From Elysia marginata (taxonomy: Eukaryota > Mollusca > Gastropoda > Plakobranchidae), in contig BMAT01012458.1 of NCBI GenBank assembly GCA_019649035.1, positions 211,798 to 237,823 on the forward strand: DNA of 26,026 bases, written 5' to 3'. Positions 9,739 through 19,093 of the stretch are shown here, piece by piece. Both the position numbers and the translations under genes were made by a program. The notes under the pieces were generated by a model. It was not told the DNA's origin, did not search any database, and was given only the letters and a program-made list of their open reading frames with translations. Numbering within the stretch: the stretch's first letter is position 1; every line of letters begins with the position of its first letter.

Positions 9739-12700
9739 CTATGTCAAGGGAAAGAAATTTTATTTATGAAAAGGAAGTCAGTTTTAAGCAAGAAGAGAGG
9801 GGAAAAGCTTGCATTGTAATAAAAATATTGTGTAAACTAGACAATTATATCAATTTTTTCATTGAGTCTGAATCGGTAGACCAGTTTGATATTGTCATGA
9901 AGCACAGTGCCATTGTCGACTGAAAAATAAAATATAATTGTTGTGTTCTGTTTGTGTGTGGGTGTGTGTGTGTGTGTGAACTAATAAGATCTTTCACCTG
10001 CAGCAATTTCTGTACAAAGAGAGTCATGAAAAATGTAAATCAACAGATCCTCCAAATGAATTGAGCTTAAATAATTTTACTTGAAAAAAGTAGTGAAACA
10101 ATAGTCTATCCTTGTTTGTAATTACGGTAAGTGCTGTGTACTTACGCAGGGCCATAATGACACACGACGTAGTACCCCTTACTGAAACGGGTATTCTTTA
10201 AGTTCTCACAGAATGTGATACCGCATCCTAGAGCGTAGCTGTGGTGCCACACAACCTGAAAAAAATGCAAAGTTTCGCTCATACTAGTCATAGGTTATTA
10301 TAGTATAGATTATGTAGCGCCTGTGGGGTTGTTGAAGATGAATAACCATTGTTTAATTGGATGCAGTAAGTTCGAAGAACGTAGACGAAGATGTTTGCTT
10401 GAGAAACTTGAGGGAAACCAAGTACATACATACATGTGTATGTTTCAAGTACATGTGTATGTGTAAATTTATCAACTTTTTTTTTAAGACTGAGAATGAA
10501 CGGGAATATAAAACGCTGTCTGTTTTATGTGCACAAGTGATGAGAGAGTATAGGAAGAATGTCACGTGAATGAGAGTTTTCCAGCTGGGGTAGCGCGAGC
10601 GTGTATGTATCATATTGGTGATTGTACTTGGTGAATGAGTGTTGTTGTAAATTTATGAATTGACGTCTGGTCTAATAAAAGTATTGAACTTAAACTTGCT
10701 ATAATTATGGCACTTACACCTGGTGTAAATTACTTCCTAAGGTGTTTTAGTTTGATACCAAGTATCGAGGACAGCTTGAATTCTAAAGGCCTACGACATC
10801 AGTGTCAGTCTTTGCTCAAGGAATGGGTTTTCAAAACAAACAAAAAAAATCATAATCTCAAATCTTCACTACCGAAGCTGTTGGCGTCATGTCTTATTCC
10901 GTGAAAAGGTTTCGTTATTTTGTTTTTGGTTGTTTTATTTTTTTTTTTGCTTTTGTTTTAATTTCCTGCTTTTTACACGATATTACGGTCATTATAACTG
11001 ATAAAATAGAATCTTTAACAATTGATTCGCTAGATCACCGGCGGTACTTAATAGTGTTTGTATTTCTGTGAGACGAGAATTGTTAATAACACCCATGACA
11101 ATTCACGTATATCTGTGAAAAATTCCTAGAATTTTATACGTAAATCGTGAATAACCACGTCCTAAATTAAAAAAAATAATAATAAGACATGCTTACTTGT
11201 GTATAGTGTCCGCACATAACCCCCGGGGGACAATATCTTGTTTCGTAGACGTAGTCCTTTATTTCATCATACCACATCTTGATAGGCGTATTGATGTCGA
11301 ATTTTTCTTTGTATTCATCATGGCGAAAAGAGGAAAAAATGTTAATTTAGTATTATATAACGCTTATTACAAATGTTTTGTATAGGAACATATTAACTAT
11401 TGTCTTTATTATTGAACTAAATAAAAATTGTGTCAGAGCTATGTAAGCGCTGTCGGTGATTTTATTAATGACAATATTATGCTGTGTTAAATTTTCACAA
11501 TCTTTTAAACTAGTTTTTGTATGAATCCTGAGTCTATGGTTTCGATCTAGATGAGAAAAAAAAACAACGAATTAGTCATCTTTCAATAGGGAATGACATT
11601 AGAGCGCAAATTATCGTTCCTATTTGCAAACTCCCTCTTTGAAATTAATCGCTTGCGGGCAAGAACGATGGGTTAGTCCTCTAAACTTATTCCCCATACC
11701 CAACCATCGTAAAAAATGCTGCCATTTGAATTTAGCTGAGTTTTAACTACAGATGAGCAGGCTACACAAGCGAAATTTATCGCATGTCTTTGCCCTCAAA
11801 CGAAGGGTTGGTAGCTAGGCAAATATACTCATTTGACCTATCAATCTTATTTTTAACGTTAACAAATTGGTGCTCGAAAGTGCTAATCATCTACCTCTTT
11901 TAAGTTCTTGGTATTTTGGGGCAAATGAAAACTCTACTATTACATTGTAGTAATGTTCAGCATTAAACAAAATTGAATACAAAATAAATTAAGGGAAACG
12001 GGATATCTACTCATGTTGGAGTTTTCGGCTAGTATCTAGGCCGCTGTACTGCTGGCCCATCACACCATCGTGAGAAGATGACACAAATCTGTCGATTTCA
12101 ATAACAATTTAGAGGGACCCCCCCCACCCACTAAGCCTTCGTAGTGATTGGTTGGTTGTTTGAATTTCAACGTTTCTTTCCAACTAGAACTAGAAGATTA
12201 TATCAGAGACGCCGCTTGGGGCAATTGAAAGCGTGCTGCCACACTGTGATGTAAGGAGCGCTTGCATACACCACACCCAGTCACATTATCCTGACACCGG
12301 GCCGACCAGATTTAACACTAAATCCATTATGCCAGACACTAGGCGGATCAGCTGCTAATACCAATTTTAAAGTCCTTGGTTTGACTCGGTCGGGGATCGA
12401 ACCCTCACGTCGAACCCTCACGTCCCGATCTCTGAGCGAGTGTCTTACCGCTAGGCCACAGAACCGGTCCTTCGTAGTGAACAAGCCCAGCAGCGAGAAG
12501 TACACAGTTTTGAGGATAAGGGCTCAACTATTCTATTTTATTTGAGTTTCTAATAAAGTTAGAACAGAGTCGATCTCAATTTGAGCGGGCCGGCCCTCTC
12601 AACTTTTTTGAAAGATATAGAATTTTGTGACATCTGCTCACGATGGTATGATGGGTCTGTATTGCGGTGGCTTAGGCCGGCCCTCTTAAGGTAAAACTAT

Positions 12701-15700
12701 TTCTGTTCTTATTTTCCTAATAACTAAAAAAAATATAGATCAGCAGAACTCTAATGTTCAAATTTGTTTATATCTCGCTGCTGGGCTTGTTCACAACGGA
12801 GGCTAAGGCTGGTAGGTACGCAACCTAGGCCGTTGCAACGCAGGTCCAACACTCCATCGTGAGTAGATGTCACCAATCTCTAGGTCTTTCAATAAAACTT
12901 GAAAGGATATGCTGTTTTACTCAGCCAGCTGCATTGGCTTTTTAAATTTTCAAGCAGGCGAAGCATCAATCATTTGTCAGAATGGAAGAACCGAAGAATC
13001 AATGAAAGAAGAAGAAATATGTATGTACATGTGTGTATAGTAATGACAGTACATGTAATGAGAATGAAAATGCTGATGATGATTATAATAAAAAAAAAAT
13101 ACCTACAGTGACAGTATTGCATATATAGGACCCATGAGAAGACAATATTTAAAAGAAGATTGTGATGAAAAAGTAGAATTTTTAATGATGTAAAAGAGAT
13201 AGATAGATACATGCATACATGCACACACCAACATAGATATAGATACATGTAGATAGATAAATAGCACAATGGTAAACTGCTCAACAAATTTGGAGCGTGC
13301 TGTATGTAATTATGAAGAATATGATGAAAAAGTAGAAGACATTTTTTCAACGATGAAGAAGATTAATTGGTAGATCGAACGAATACCTGGACTAGTCTAA
13401 AGAGGAAACAGACTGTCAACAGTCGCCCGAAAAGCTGCCGATTGACGAAACGGCATGAAACACCTTGTCTCGGCAAAACAAAATGTAGGATCTAGGCTAT
13501 GGTGTAGATAGGCAGATAAGATGAGATAAAGTTAGCCTAGTACAAATGTATAAAATTGCCAACCCTTTTCAGTCTGACAAACAGACATAACAATTTTTAC
13601 GTCATTAACAAAATCAATGTAGAGCTTACGATTTCCAGCATAAAGGTTTTCCCCAACATGTTTGAAACCTCCGACATTTTTTCGATACGCTTTCTTGCTG
13701 TGTCCCCAGTAGCACTTGTCTGCATAGGCTTGGGCGAGTTCCTGAAGGTCGTAGTTCCATTCCTGGGAGACACAAAAATTTGCTTTAAAAGGTTCGCTTT
13801 CAGCTTCCCTCCGTTGGAGTTTTCAAGAATGTAGGCTATCTTTCAGCTCTCTCACTCTCTCTATCTACCAATCTATTGACAGATCTATCTATCTATCTAT
13901 CTAGCTACCTACTTACGTAAGAATCTAGTATTTGTACTATAGAAGAAAGATTTCACACAGAAATAATTACCTATCTTTCTTCTTGTTATCCGTATAAGTA
14001 CACATACAAAGTTATTAATTGAAGTAAACTCACATTAATATTCATCTGTCGATTTATCTATCTATCTGCTTACGTAAGAATCTAGTATTTGTACAATAGA
14101 AGNNNNNNNNNNNNNNNNNNNNNNNNNNNNNNNNNNNNNNNNNNNNNNNNNNNNNNNNNNNNNNNNNNNNNNNNNNNNNNNNNNNNNNNNNNNNNNNNNN
14201 NNNNNNNNNNNNNNNNNNNNNNNNNNNNNNNNNNNNNNNNNNNNNNNNNNNNNNNNNNNNNNNNNNNNNNNNNNNNNNNNNNNNNNNNNNNNNNNNNNNN
14301 NNNNNNNNNNNNNNNNNNNNNNNNNNNNNNNNNNNNNNNNNNNNNNNNNNNNNNNNNNNNNNNNNNNNNNNNNNNNNNNNNNNNNNNNNNNNNNNNNNNN
14401 NNNNNNNNNNNNNNNNNNNNNNNNNNNNNNNNNNNNNNNNNNNNNNNNNNNNNNNNNNNNNNNNNNNNNNNNNNNNNNNNNNNNNNNNNNNNNNNNNNNN
14501 NNNNNNNNNNNNNNNNNNNNNNNNNNNNNNNNNNNNNNNNNNNNNNNNNNNNNNNNNNNNNNNNNNNNNNNNNNNNNNNNNNNNNNNNNNNNNNNNNNNN
14601 NNNNNNNNNNNNNNNNNNNNNNNNNNNNNNNNNNNNNNNNNNNNNNNNNNNNNNNNNNNNNNNNNNNNNNNNNNNNNNNNNNNNNNNNNNNNNNNNNNNN
14701 NNNNNNNNNNNNNNNNNNNNNNNNNNNNNNNNNNNNNNNNNNNNNNNNNNNNNNNNNNNNNNNNNNNNNNNNNNNNNNNNNNNNNNNNNNNNNNNNNNNN
14801 NNNNNNNNNNNNNNNNNNNNNNNNNNNNNNNNNNNNNNNNNNNNNNNNNNNNNNNNNNNNNNNNNNNNNNNNNNNNNNNNNNNNNNNNNNNNNNNNNNNN
14901 NNNNNNNNNNNNNNNNNNNNNNNNNNNNNNNNNNNNNNNNNNNNNNNNNNNNNNNNNNNNNNNNNNNNNNNNNNNNNNNNNNNNNNNNNNNNNNNNNNNN
15001 NNNNNNNNNNNNNNNNNNNNNNNNNNNNNNNNNNNNNNNNNNNNNNNNNNNNNNNNNNNNNNNNNNNNNNNNNNNNNNAACAAAAAAAAAAAAAAACCAA
15101 CACACTTCATGATCATTCACTTTGTCATCCGTATTATTAAACCTTGGATAAAAACCCGCGTGAAAATGTGTTAGACCATCTCTAATAAAATACTATTATG
15201 AAAATATTAGGCTATAGTATGAAGGTCGTTTAAAAAGTTCTTTCCAATACATGTAACGTTTAAACTATTCAAGATCTTCATGGAATTTGTGCGCATTTAT
15301 TGGCTTCAAAATATATATTCTGGAAATGAAAAAAAAATCAGAAATATGCTAATATGTTACATCGAATGTTATTGCTTTTTGCGTCATAAAAGCTAGGGTT
15401 AACTGTCGCCGAGAATATGACGTCTAGCAAACCTATGGATATTCGCGTACAGCAAAGAGTTCCTCACTGCACATGGAGCTGCAACTATTAACATTTTTGA
15501 GCGAATAAAGCGTGTCTTTTGGTGAAAAAATATGAAGATGTAAATAATGGTTAAGGTAGTTTAGTGAAACCAGTACAGCAGAGACAGATTTGCATGACCA
15601 AGCTTGTTGTGGTAGTCCCAACTCTGCCAGTGGATGTTCAACATAAGGAGAGAGTGGGTGAGATCATCCAAGCAAACGGGTCTATCAAAGTACATTGTAT

Positions 15701-17230
15701 TAAAGATGTCAGTAAAATGCTAGAGGGATTTCTGTTGGGAGTTTCAGTAATGTATAATAGTTGTGTGGGGAGATGGAAGAACTATCCACATGTTGTTGAT
15801 ACCTATTTGGAGCTATAGCCCTTAACAGGAAATATTTTACTTTATCTCCAACTTAATAACATTAACAAAATATGTCGTATTTTCAATGTTACAAAACATA
15901 TCATCTTCAAATAAAAAGTAATGAATTATGCGCAACCTCCTCTTTTAATTCAATAGAAAAGGTAAATTTAATTTTTTGACCAATGTTGATTGTTTTACCA
16001 GCTCCTCACACAATTATTGTCGATGGTGTGTTGGGTTACATAAAAAAAAGTGAGCACGATGGGTTCCCCACATAATGTCGCATACGTTTATCAGTACAAC
16101 AAGCTAAAAGTGCCTCACTAACTTGACTTTATGTTTAATTTCAACTTAGGCGACATTATGTGGGGAACCCATCGTGCTCACTTTTTTTTATGTAACCCAA
16201 CACACCATCGACAATAATTGTGTGAGGAGCTGAGATGAAGCTTTCCGATACCCTATAGTCACATGAGACGGGACTTGAGTGCGGTTCAACATTATGACAT
16301 AGAGAAAAAAAAAGACAATCGAAAGAATACAGACACACTGGCTCAACAAGACCCCAAGAAGTTCTAAGTCGTTTCATCTGCAAAGGAGATACTTGTGACA
16401 GCGTTTTGAGACTGCAATGGTCTGACTCGTAATGTGGACTTTATGTATCAGGGCTTCACTATCAACTAAGAATGATATAATTGAGAGCCTTAGAAGATAT
16501 AGAACACAGCTGTCAAAAGTTCGGTTCCGAAAAATGCAATTATTTTTGCATCACCGCAACGCCCGACGAAACTCGAGTCGACATTGTCATGACAAGCCTC
16601 AGATTTCAAGAGACCTTACCTCACCCATCACGAAATCCAGACCCTTAGCTTTATCTGACTTTTATGTTTTTCTAAACCGGAGGAGTTCCTCAAAGGACAA
16701 ATGTCATGCAGATGACGATGAAGTTCAAGAAGTTGTGCGTCGCTCGTTCAGACGAAAATTACATATGCATGGATTAAACCTGTCCCACCCTAAGCTTTGA
16801 TTTGGTGAATAGTTTTTGTATTTAAAATTAGTTCAAAAGAAATTTTGAACTTGAAGTCAAAACTTTTTAAACGACCCTCGCATTATTTTAAAGATAACAT
16901 TCAAAATGGTCTCAAGGCCAGTTCTTTTACTTTAGCAAGGATTTAAGCGGAGGTGTCCTTTGTTTAATTAATTTGTTAGCGTCATATCCCTGATTTGACA
17001 ACAATTTTACCCCAGCAAAAATCTGTTTTCTTATAAATACAGTTAAAATCGAATTCATAATATTCGAACATAGAAACCTGGAATATTTGCTTGATACGAA
17101 AAATTTTCAAATTACCAATGTCAGCCTCCTACATTGCATGCTGATTTTGATTAATTTGGAAGTTATGTTATTGTTTCCATGAGGTTCAAAATATCCGTGC
17201 ATGTCTTATTTCCCAAGTGACTGCCCAAAA

Positions 17231-17264
<34 letters not shown>

Positions 17265-19093
17265 AAAACCGTGTTCAAACCGTTACCATGAACAACATGT
17301 TGCTGGAATTCTGCATAGACCTGTACTCGTTGTGTTTTCGCAACAGCATCATTGCCTCCTCATGATTTACGCCATAGGACCTGTCATACGTGTACCGTCG
17401 CACTCTTCGGTGTAACGAACGTACACCAAGTCTATTGTTTAGAAACTTTCTATGTATAACCGCAGTCAAATTGTATGCGTAAGCCAAAGGTTCTGCAAAG
17501 TTAAAAAAAATACTTGAAAGAATTGTTCGTCTATTAAGAGACATTATTGAGTAACTGAAAATCCTGGTTTCATGTAAAAAAATATACCTGTACAAAATGT
17601 CATTTAAGGGCATTGAATTCTGATTGCTCATTGGAAGAATCTTGTTTCATTTTGTCTGTTAGTTTCTCAGGCTAGAAAAAGCAATGAAAAAATAACGGAA
17701 AAAAACCCCTCAAAAATGCCATATCTGATTAGTAGCTGATACTAAATGAACTTTCATAGTATTCATAGCCATAGCTACCTTTTACGCATATTTTTATACA
17801 AAGACCATACAAATAGGGCCTATATGAGAATTATTTCTGCTACAACACTACAGAATTGAAATCAATCACAAATTATAAAACCGATAAGCAAATTTGAAAC
17901 CCTTGCCATTAAAGTAACTTCCTTTTTTTAAATATAGAAACGTAATGGCGACATGGTATAAGATAAATTTCCTCCAGTGAAGAGGCGGTGGGTGTCAAAA
18001 CTACTGTAACAGTGTAAGTCGAGGGTTTGAATCATGGCAATGGGGCTGTTCGTGAACTTTAAAAAATTCTCTAAGAGTATTTCCCCTTAAGCAATGGTGA
18101 GTTTTTAGGCTTAGATTCAGCACTAGAGTTATTCGAATAAACTACCTCGCCCAAAGAAGAGTTCGCTGGTGATCCCACCTTTTAAATTTTCCACACATGA
18201 GAGATAAGTCCTGAAATAGTCCCATAGCAAGCATGTTTTGGCCTGTTTTCCTTCAATCCACTGTTACTTTCTTACTTTGAACCTTGCAAGTAAATTATTA
18301 CTGCGTGTGTAATGGCTGCTCCAATTGTTTTCATTTCTAAAAATATAATAATATTTGATCTACCGGTAGTTAAATGTTGCTATGCTTCGGAATCAGATGA
18401 TTGTATTTTGGTGCGCTTTGGATCCATTGGTTTAAGTTAGCAATTCACTTTGATCTTCACCATATAACTTTTTTTCTTCCTTAGAAGCGTGATGGTGACG
18501 TGGAAGATCTATAAGGCGGTGGAGGATTCATATCATTTCATACCAAAGTAAAGCATATTTGGCCCTATTCATTTAAAATTGAGTTGAATCCACTCAAAGT
18601 CAACACCTTTGAGCGAAGCTCTTGTTTAGAGTCAACTCTGTTTGGCTGTCCCATTTTGTATTTCTTTATATTTTTATCATGGTTTAATTTATTCTTGCTC
18701 AATAAATCAGCACATTTTTTTTAGTGCCGACGTGTTGACATTATCAGGATTCCACTGTAATTATACTTCACCCACTGCTCTTCAAACCTTTCAATCATTG
18801 CTTTTATCACAAAATAGAACTACTTTCTAGACGAATTTGTCGGCTTCAGCACTATCACAGTAAGATTTTTAAACTGAGGAGACAATGTCATTTGAATGTC
18901 CTAGGCAGGCTGGATATCTCATGTCTATCTTTTCTAAAACCAGATAAATAACAACACTCATTTTATCATTGTCTTCCAAGTTTTTATTTATTTGCTAATA
19001 TAATTATAACCCTAGATTACCTTCACGATGTGCGACAGAGCATCCTGTGATAGCTAGAAGAACCAGTTCCAGAAACATCACAATGACAACCAT
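9561..19093 (-). CDS. Secreted CAP-superfamily protein (GLIPR1/CRISP-like), six traced exons
   Basis: On the minus strand, join 19093-19021, 17492-17287, 13762-13630, 11306-11197, 10255-10146 and 9738-9644: 242 codons plus one base, all junctions GT-AG with matching phases (1,0,1,0,2). Residues 1-21 are a hydrophobic signal peptide. A basic linker follows, then the CAP domain (about 70-214) with HNEYRS, GENLY, CRISP signature 1 (GHYTQVVWHHS, 170-180) and signature 2 (YVVCHYGPAGNY, 203-214). The probable tetrad H114, E131, E152, H171 is complete. A Cys-rich hinge (ACTDC...C...GLC) ends the traced part. The order of motifs resembles vertebrate GLIPR1. Related CAP proteins are secreted or membrane-tethered; the target of this one cannot be predicted. 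The C-terminus is unresolved: either a TGA at 9563-9561 (269 residues) or splicing at 9643. The gap lies in intron 2. Confidence 0.9.
9951..9978. repeat. (TG)n microsatellite in CAP intron 5
   Basis: TGTGTGTG with one GG interruption, located between exons 5 and 6 of the minus-strand gene. Confidence 0.95.
10146..10255 (-). CDS. CAP gene exon 5
   Basis: The acceptor is TTTTTTTCAG|GTTGTG and the donor CCCTGC|GTAAGT in phase 2. Residues 175-210: VVWHHSYALGCGITFC and GYYVVCHYGP. It completes signature 1 and most of signature 2. Confidence 0.92.
11197..11306 (-). CDS. CAP gene exon 4
   Basis: Residues 138 (split codon) to 174: KFDINTPIKMWYDEIKDYV, then CPPGVMCGHYTQ with E152 and H171. The donor ACACAA|GTAAGC is strong. 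The acceptor (ATACAAAG|AA, with its pyrimidine tract 15-25 nt upstream) is chosen because it restores phase and length; it is the least certain junction of the gene. Confidence 0.88.
11588..11695. mobile_element. Small palindromic element, family 1, copy A
   Basis: A ~108-bp stretch in CAP intron 3. It starts AGGGAATGACATTAGAGCGC and ends CTAAACTTATTCCCC, with imperfect inverted ends (GGGAATGA/GGGAATAA, ATCGTTC/GAACGAT). The interior TTATCGTTCCT ... GGGCAAGAACGAT is shared with copy B at 21604-21713. It has no coding capacity and fits a MITE. No target-site duplication was assigned. Confidence 0.6.
12036..12118 (+). repeat. ~85-bp interspersed repeat, copy 1
   Basis: Shares CTAGGCCG, then CACCATCGTGAGAAGATG, then TTTCAATAACAATTTAGAGG with copies 2 (12594-12674, inverted) and 3 (12824-12907). 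The block CCATCGTGAGNAGATG is the best conserved part. Confidence 0.65.
12148..12468 (-). mobile_element. tRNA-derived SINE (family 2), full-length, with 12-bp target-site duplication
   Basis: Read on the minus strand it begins at the tRNA-like head (12468), with A box TGGCCTAGCGG (12458-12448) and B box GGTTCGATCC (12403-12394). It continues through the body shared with the copy at 22800 and ends in a tail built on CAACCAACCAA at 12148. CCTTCGTAGTGA occurs exactly at both borders (12136-12147 and 12469-12480), a textbook 12-bp target-site duplication from LINE-assisted retroposition. A 13-bp tandem duplication lies next to the B box. It sits in CAP intron 3, in the same orientation as the gene. 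Confidence 0.9.
12480..12795. repeat. Inverted-repeat pair AACAAGCCCAGCAGCGAG
   Basis: AACAAGCCCAGCAGCGAGA (12480-12498) recurs in reverse complement, TCTCGCTGCTGGGCTTGTT, at about 12774-12792. The similarity extends outward across the SINE: joined across the SINE, the left flank resembles the reverse complement of 12774-12808, which has no SINE. Confidence 0.8.
12594..12674 (-). repeat. ~85-bp interspersed repeat, copy 2 (inverted)
   Basis: Reverse complement of the repeat at 12036 and 12824: GTGACATCTGCTCACGATGG is the inverted core. The identical 12-mer GGCCGGCCCTCT lies at both ends (12588-12599 and 12675-12686) in direct orientation. Confidence 0.65.
12824..12907 (+). repeat. ~85-bp interspersed repeat, copy 3
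   Basis: Contains CCTAGGCCG, CTCCATCGTGAGTAGATG and CTTTCAATAAAACTTGAAAG, co-linear with copy 1. Confidence 0.65.
13197..13260. repeat. GATA-type tetranucleotide-rich stretch
   Basis: Degenerate repeats of AGATAGATAC/ATACATGC. A related CTAT array lies at 13880-13903. Confidence 0.8.
13630..13762 (-). CDS. CAP gene exon 3
   Basis: The acceptor is GTGTCTCCCAG|GAATGG and the donor GGAAATC|GTAAGC. Residues 94-137 plus one base: EWNYDLQELAQAYADKC, then GHS (H114) and GENLYAGN (E131). These are core CAP motifs carrying two of the four cavity residues. The long plus-strand open frame over this exon is its shadow. Confidence 0.92.
13880..14102. repeat. Tandem repeat (~157-bp period) running into the assembly gap
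   Basis: A CTAT array followed by CTTACGTAAGAATCTAGTAT... occurs at 13912-13945 and again at 14069-14102, with one mismatch in 34 bp, and the second copy stops exactly at the first N. CTTACGTAAG is itself a palindrome. Confidence 0.8.
14103..15078. other. Assembly gap (976 N)
   Basis: Unsequenced bases inside CAP intron 2. The left border is a tandem repeat, the right border a 14-A run. Open frames running across the Ns are meaningless. Confidence 1.
15418..16800 (+). pseudogene. Mariner transposase pseudogene
   Basis: Fragments in several frames. MDIRVQQRV at 15434 is followed, after a frameshift, by FLTAHGAATINIFERIKRVF, the mariner N-terminal helix-turn-helix. ERVGEIIQANGSIKVHCIKD (in 15564-15818) is the second helical part. 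IVT-stop-DGT at about 16255-16275 corresponds to the TGDET block with its first catalytic Asp codon GAC at 16267-16269. Frame 16432-16800 holds LFLHHRNAR, where the second catalytic Asp is replaced by Arg (CGC 16555-16557), and LALSDFYVF with the third Asp (16657-16659). Here 33 residues separate the last two positions; the family norm is 34. Stops, frameshifts and a lost catalytic residue make it inactive. Confidence 0.87.
15999..16232. repeat. Perfect 83-bp inverted repeat with 68-nt loop
   Basis: The left arm 15999-16081 and right arm 16150-16232 are exact reverse complements by my base-by-base reading, including an 8-A/8-T run. The ends are CAGCTCCTCACAC ... GTGTGAGGAGCTG. Recognisable mariner coding sequence resumes immediately after the right arm (DEAF...IVT). 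No duplicated flank was found (TGTTTTAC left, AGATGAAG right). It is either a foldback/MITE-like insertion or an inverted duplication made during replication. Confidence 0.9.
17232..17263. repeat. Poly(A) run of 32
   Basis: Homopolymer just inside CAP intron 2; on the transcribed strand it is a U run ~23 nt downstream of the exon 2 donor. Confidence 0.98.
17287..17492 (-). CDS. CAP gene exon 2 (linker and start of CAP domain)
   Basis: The acceptor is TTAACTTTGCAG|AA and the donor TTCATG|GTAACG. It encodes residue 25 (split codon) to 93. A basic stretch (RSLHRRVRRYTYDRS) is followed by EEAMMLLRKHNEYRS and SSNMLFM, the usual first helix of CAP domains. The basic stretch could be a propeptide cleavage region. 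A run of 32 T (on the sense strand) begins ~23 nt into the following intron. Confidence 0.88.
17936..18520. repeat. Diverged direct repeat, ~547 bp apart, with tRNA-like B box
   Basis: AGAAACGTAATGGCGACATGG (17936-17956) and AGAAGCGTGATGGTGACGTGG (18483-18503) differ only by four transitions, and AGGCGGTGG follows both. Between them GGTTTGAATC (18024-18033) resembles a Pol III B box, so an old SINE is possible. It lies in CAP intron 1. Confidence 0.4.
19021..19093 (-). CDS. CAP gene exon 1 (signal peptide)
   Basis: ATG at 19093-19091; 24 codons plus one base, MVVIVMFLELVLLAITG then CSVAHRE. The hydrophobic core followed by small residues fits a cleaved secretion signal. The donor is GAAG|GTAATC in phase 1, which completes a GAA codon with the AA opening exon 2. 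A TCCTCAG|CC acceptor-like site ~35 nt upstream may end a 5' UTR intron. Confidence 0.8.

Larger units (their letters stand above)
15218..16884 (+). mobile_element. Decayed mariner transposon
   Basis: GGTCGTTTAAAAAGTT (15224-15239) and its exact reverse complement (16861-16876) form terminal inverted repeats. TA lies outside at both ends, as expected for Tc1/mariner. Transposase traces lie between in the right order. The element is in CAP intron 2, in antisense to the gene, and carries a 234-bp hairpin insertion at 15999-16232. Confidence 0.85.

Noticed and set aside
9624..9923. 99-codon plus-strand frame
   Set aside because: Overlaps CAP exon 6 in antisense and continues into its intron; no domain.
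11197..11385. 62-codon plus-strand frame
   Set aside because: Shadow of CAP exon 4 on the minus strand.
12281..12505. 74-codon minus-strand frame
   Set aside because: Lies within the SINE head and body; a by-product of GC-rich repeat sequence.
12036..12907. CRISPR-like spaced repeats
   Set aside because: Three degenerate copies in mixed orientation with no regular spacing, in an animal intron.
13556..13834. 92-codon plus-strand frame
   Set aside because: Shadow of CAP exon 3, which is clearly homologous on the minus strand.
14054..15174. Four open frames of more than 340 codons
   Set aside because: They consist of translated Ns across the assembly gap.
16156..16383. 75-codon minus-strand frame
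   Set aside because: Crosses the hairpin arm and antisense mariner sequence; no independent homology.
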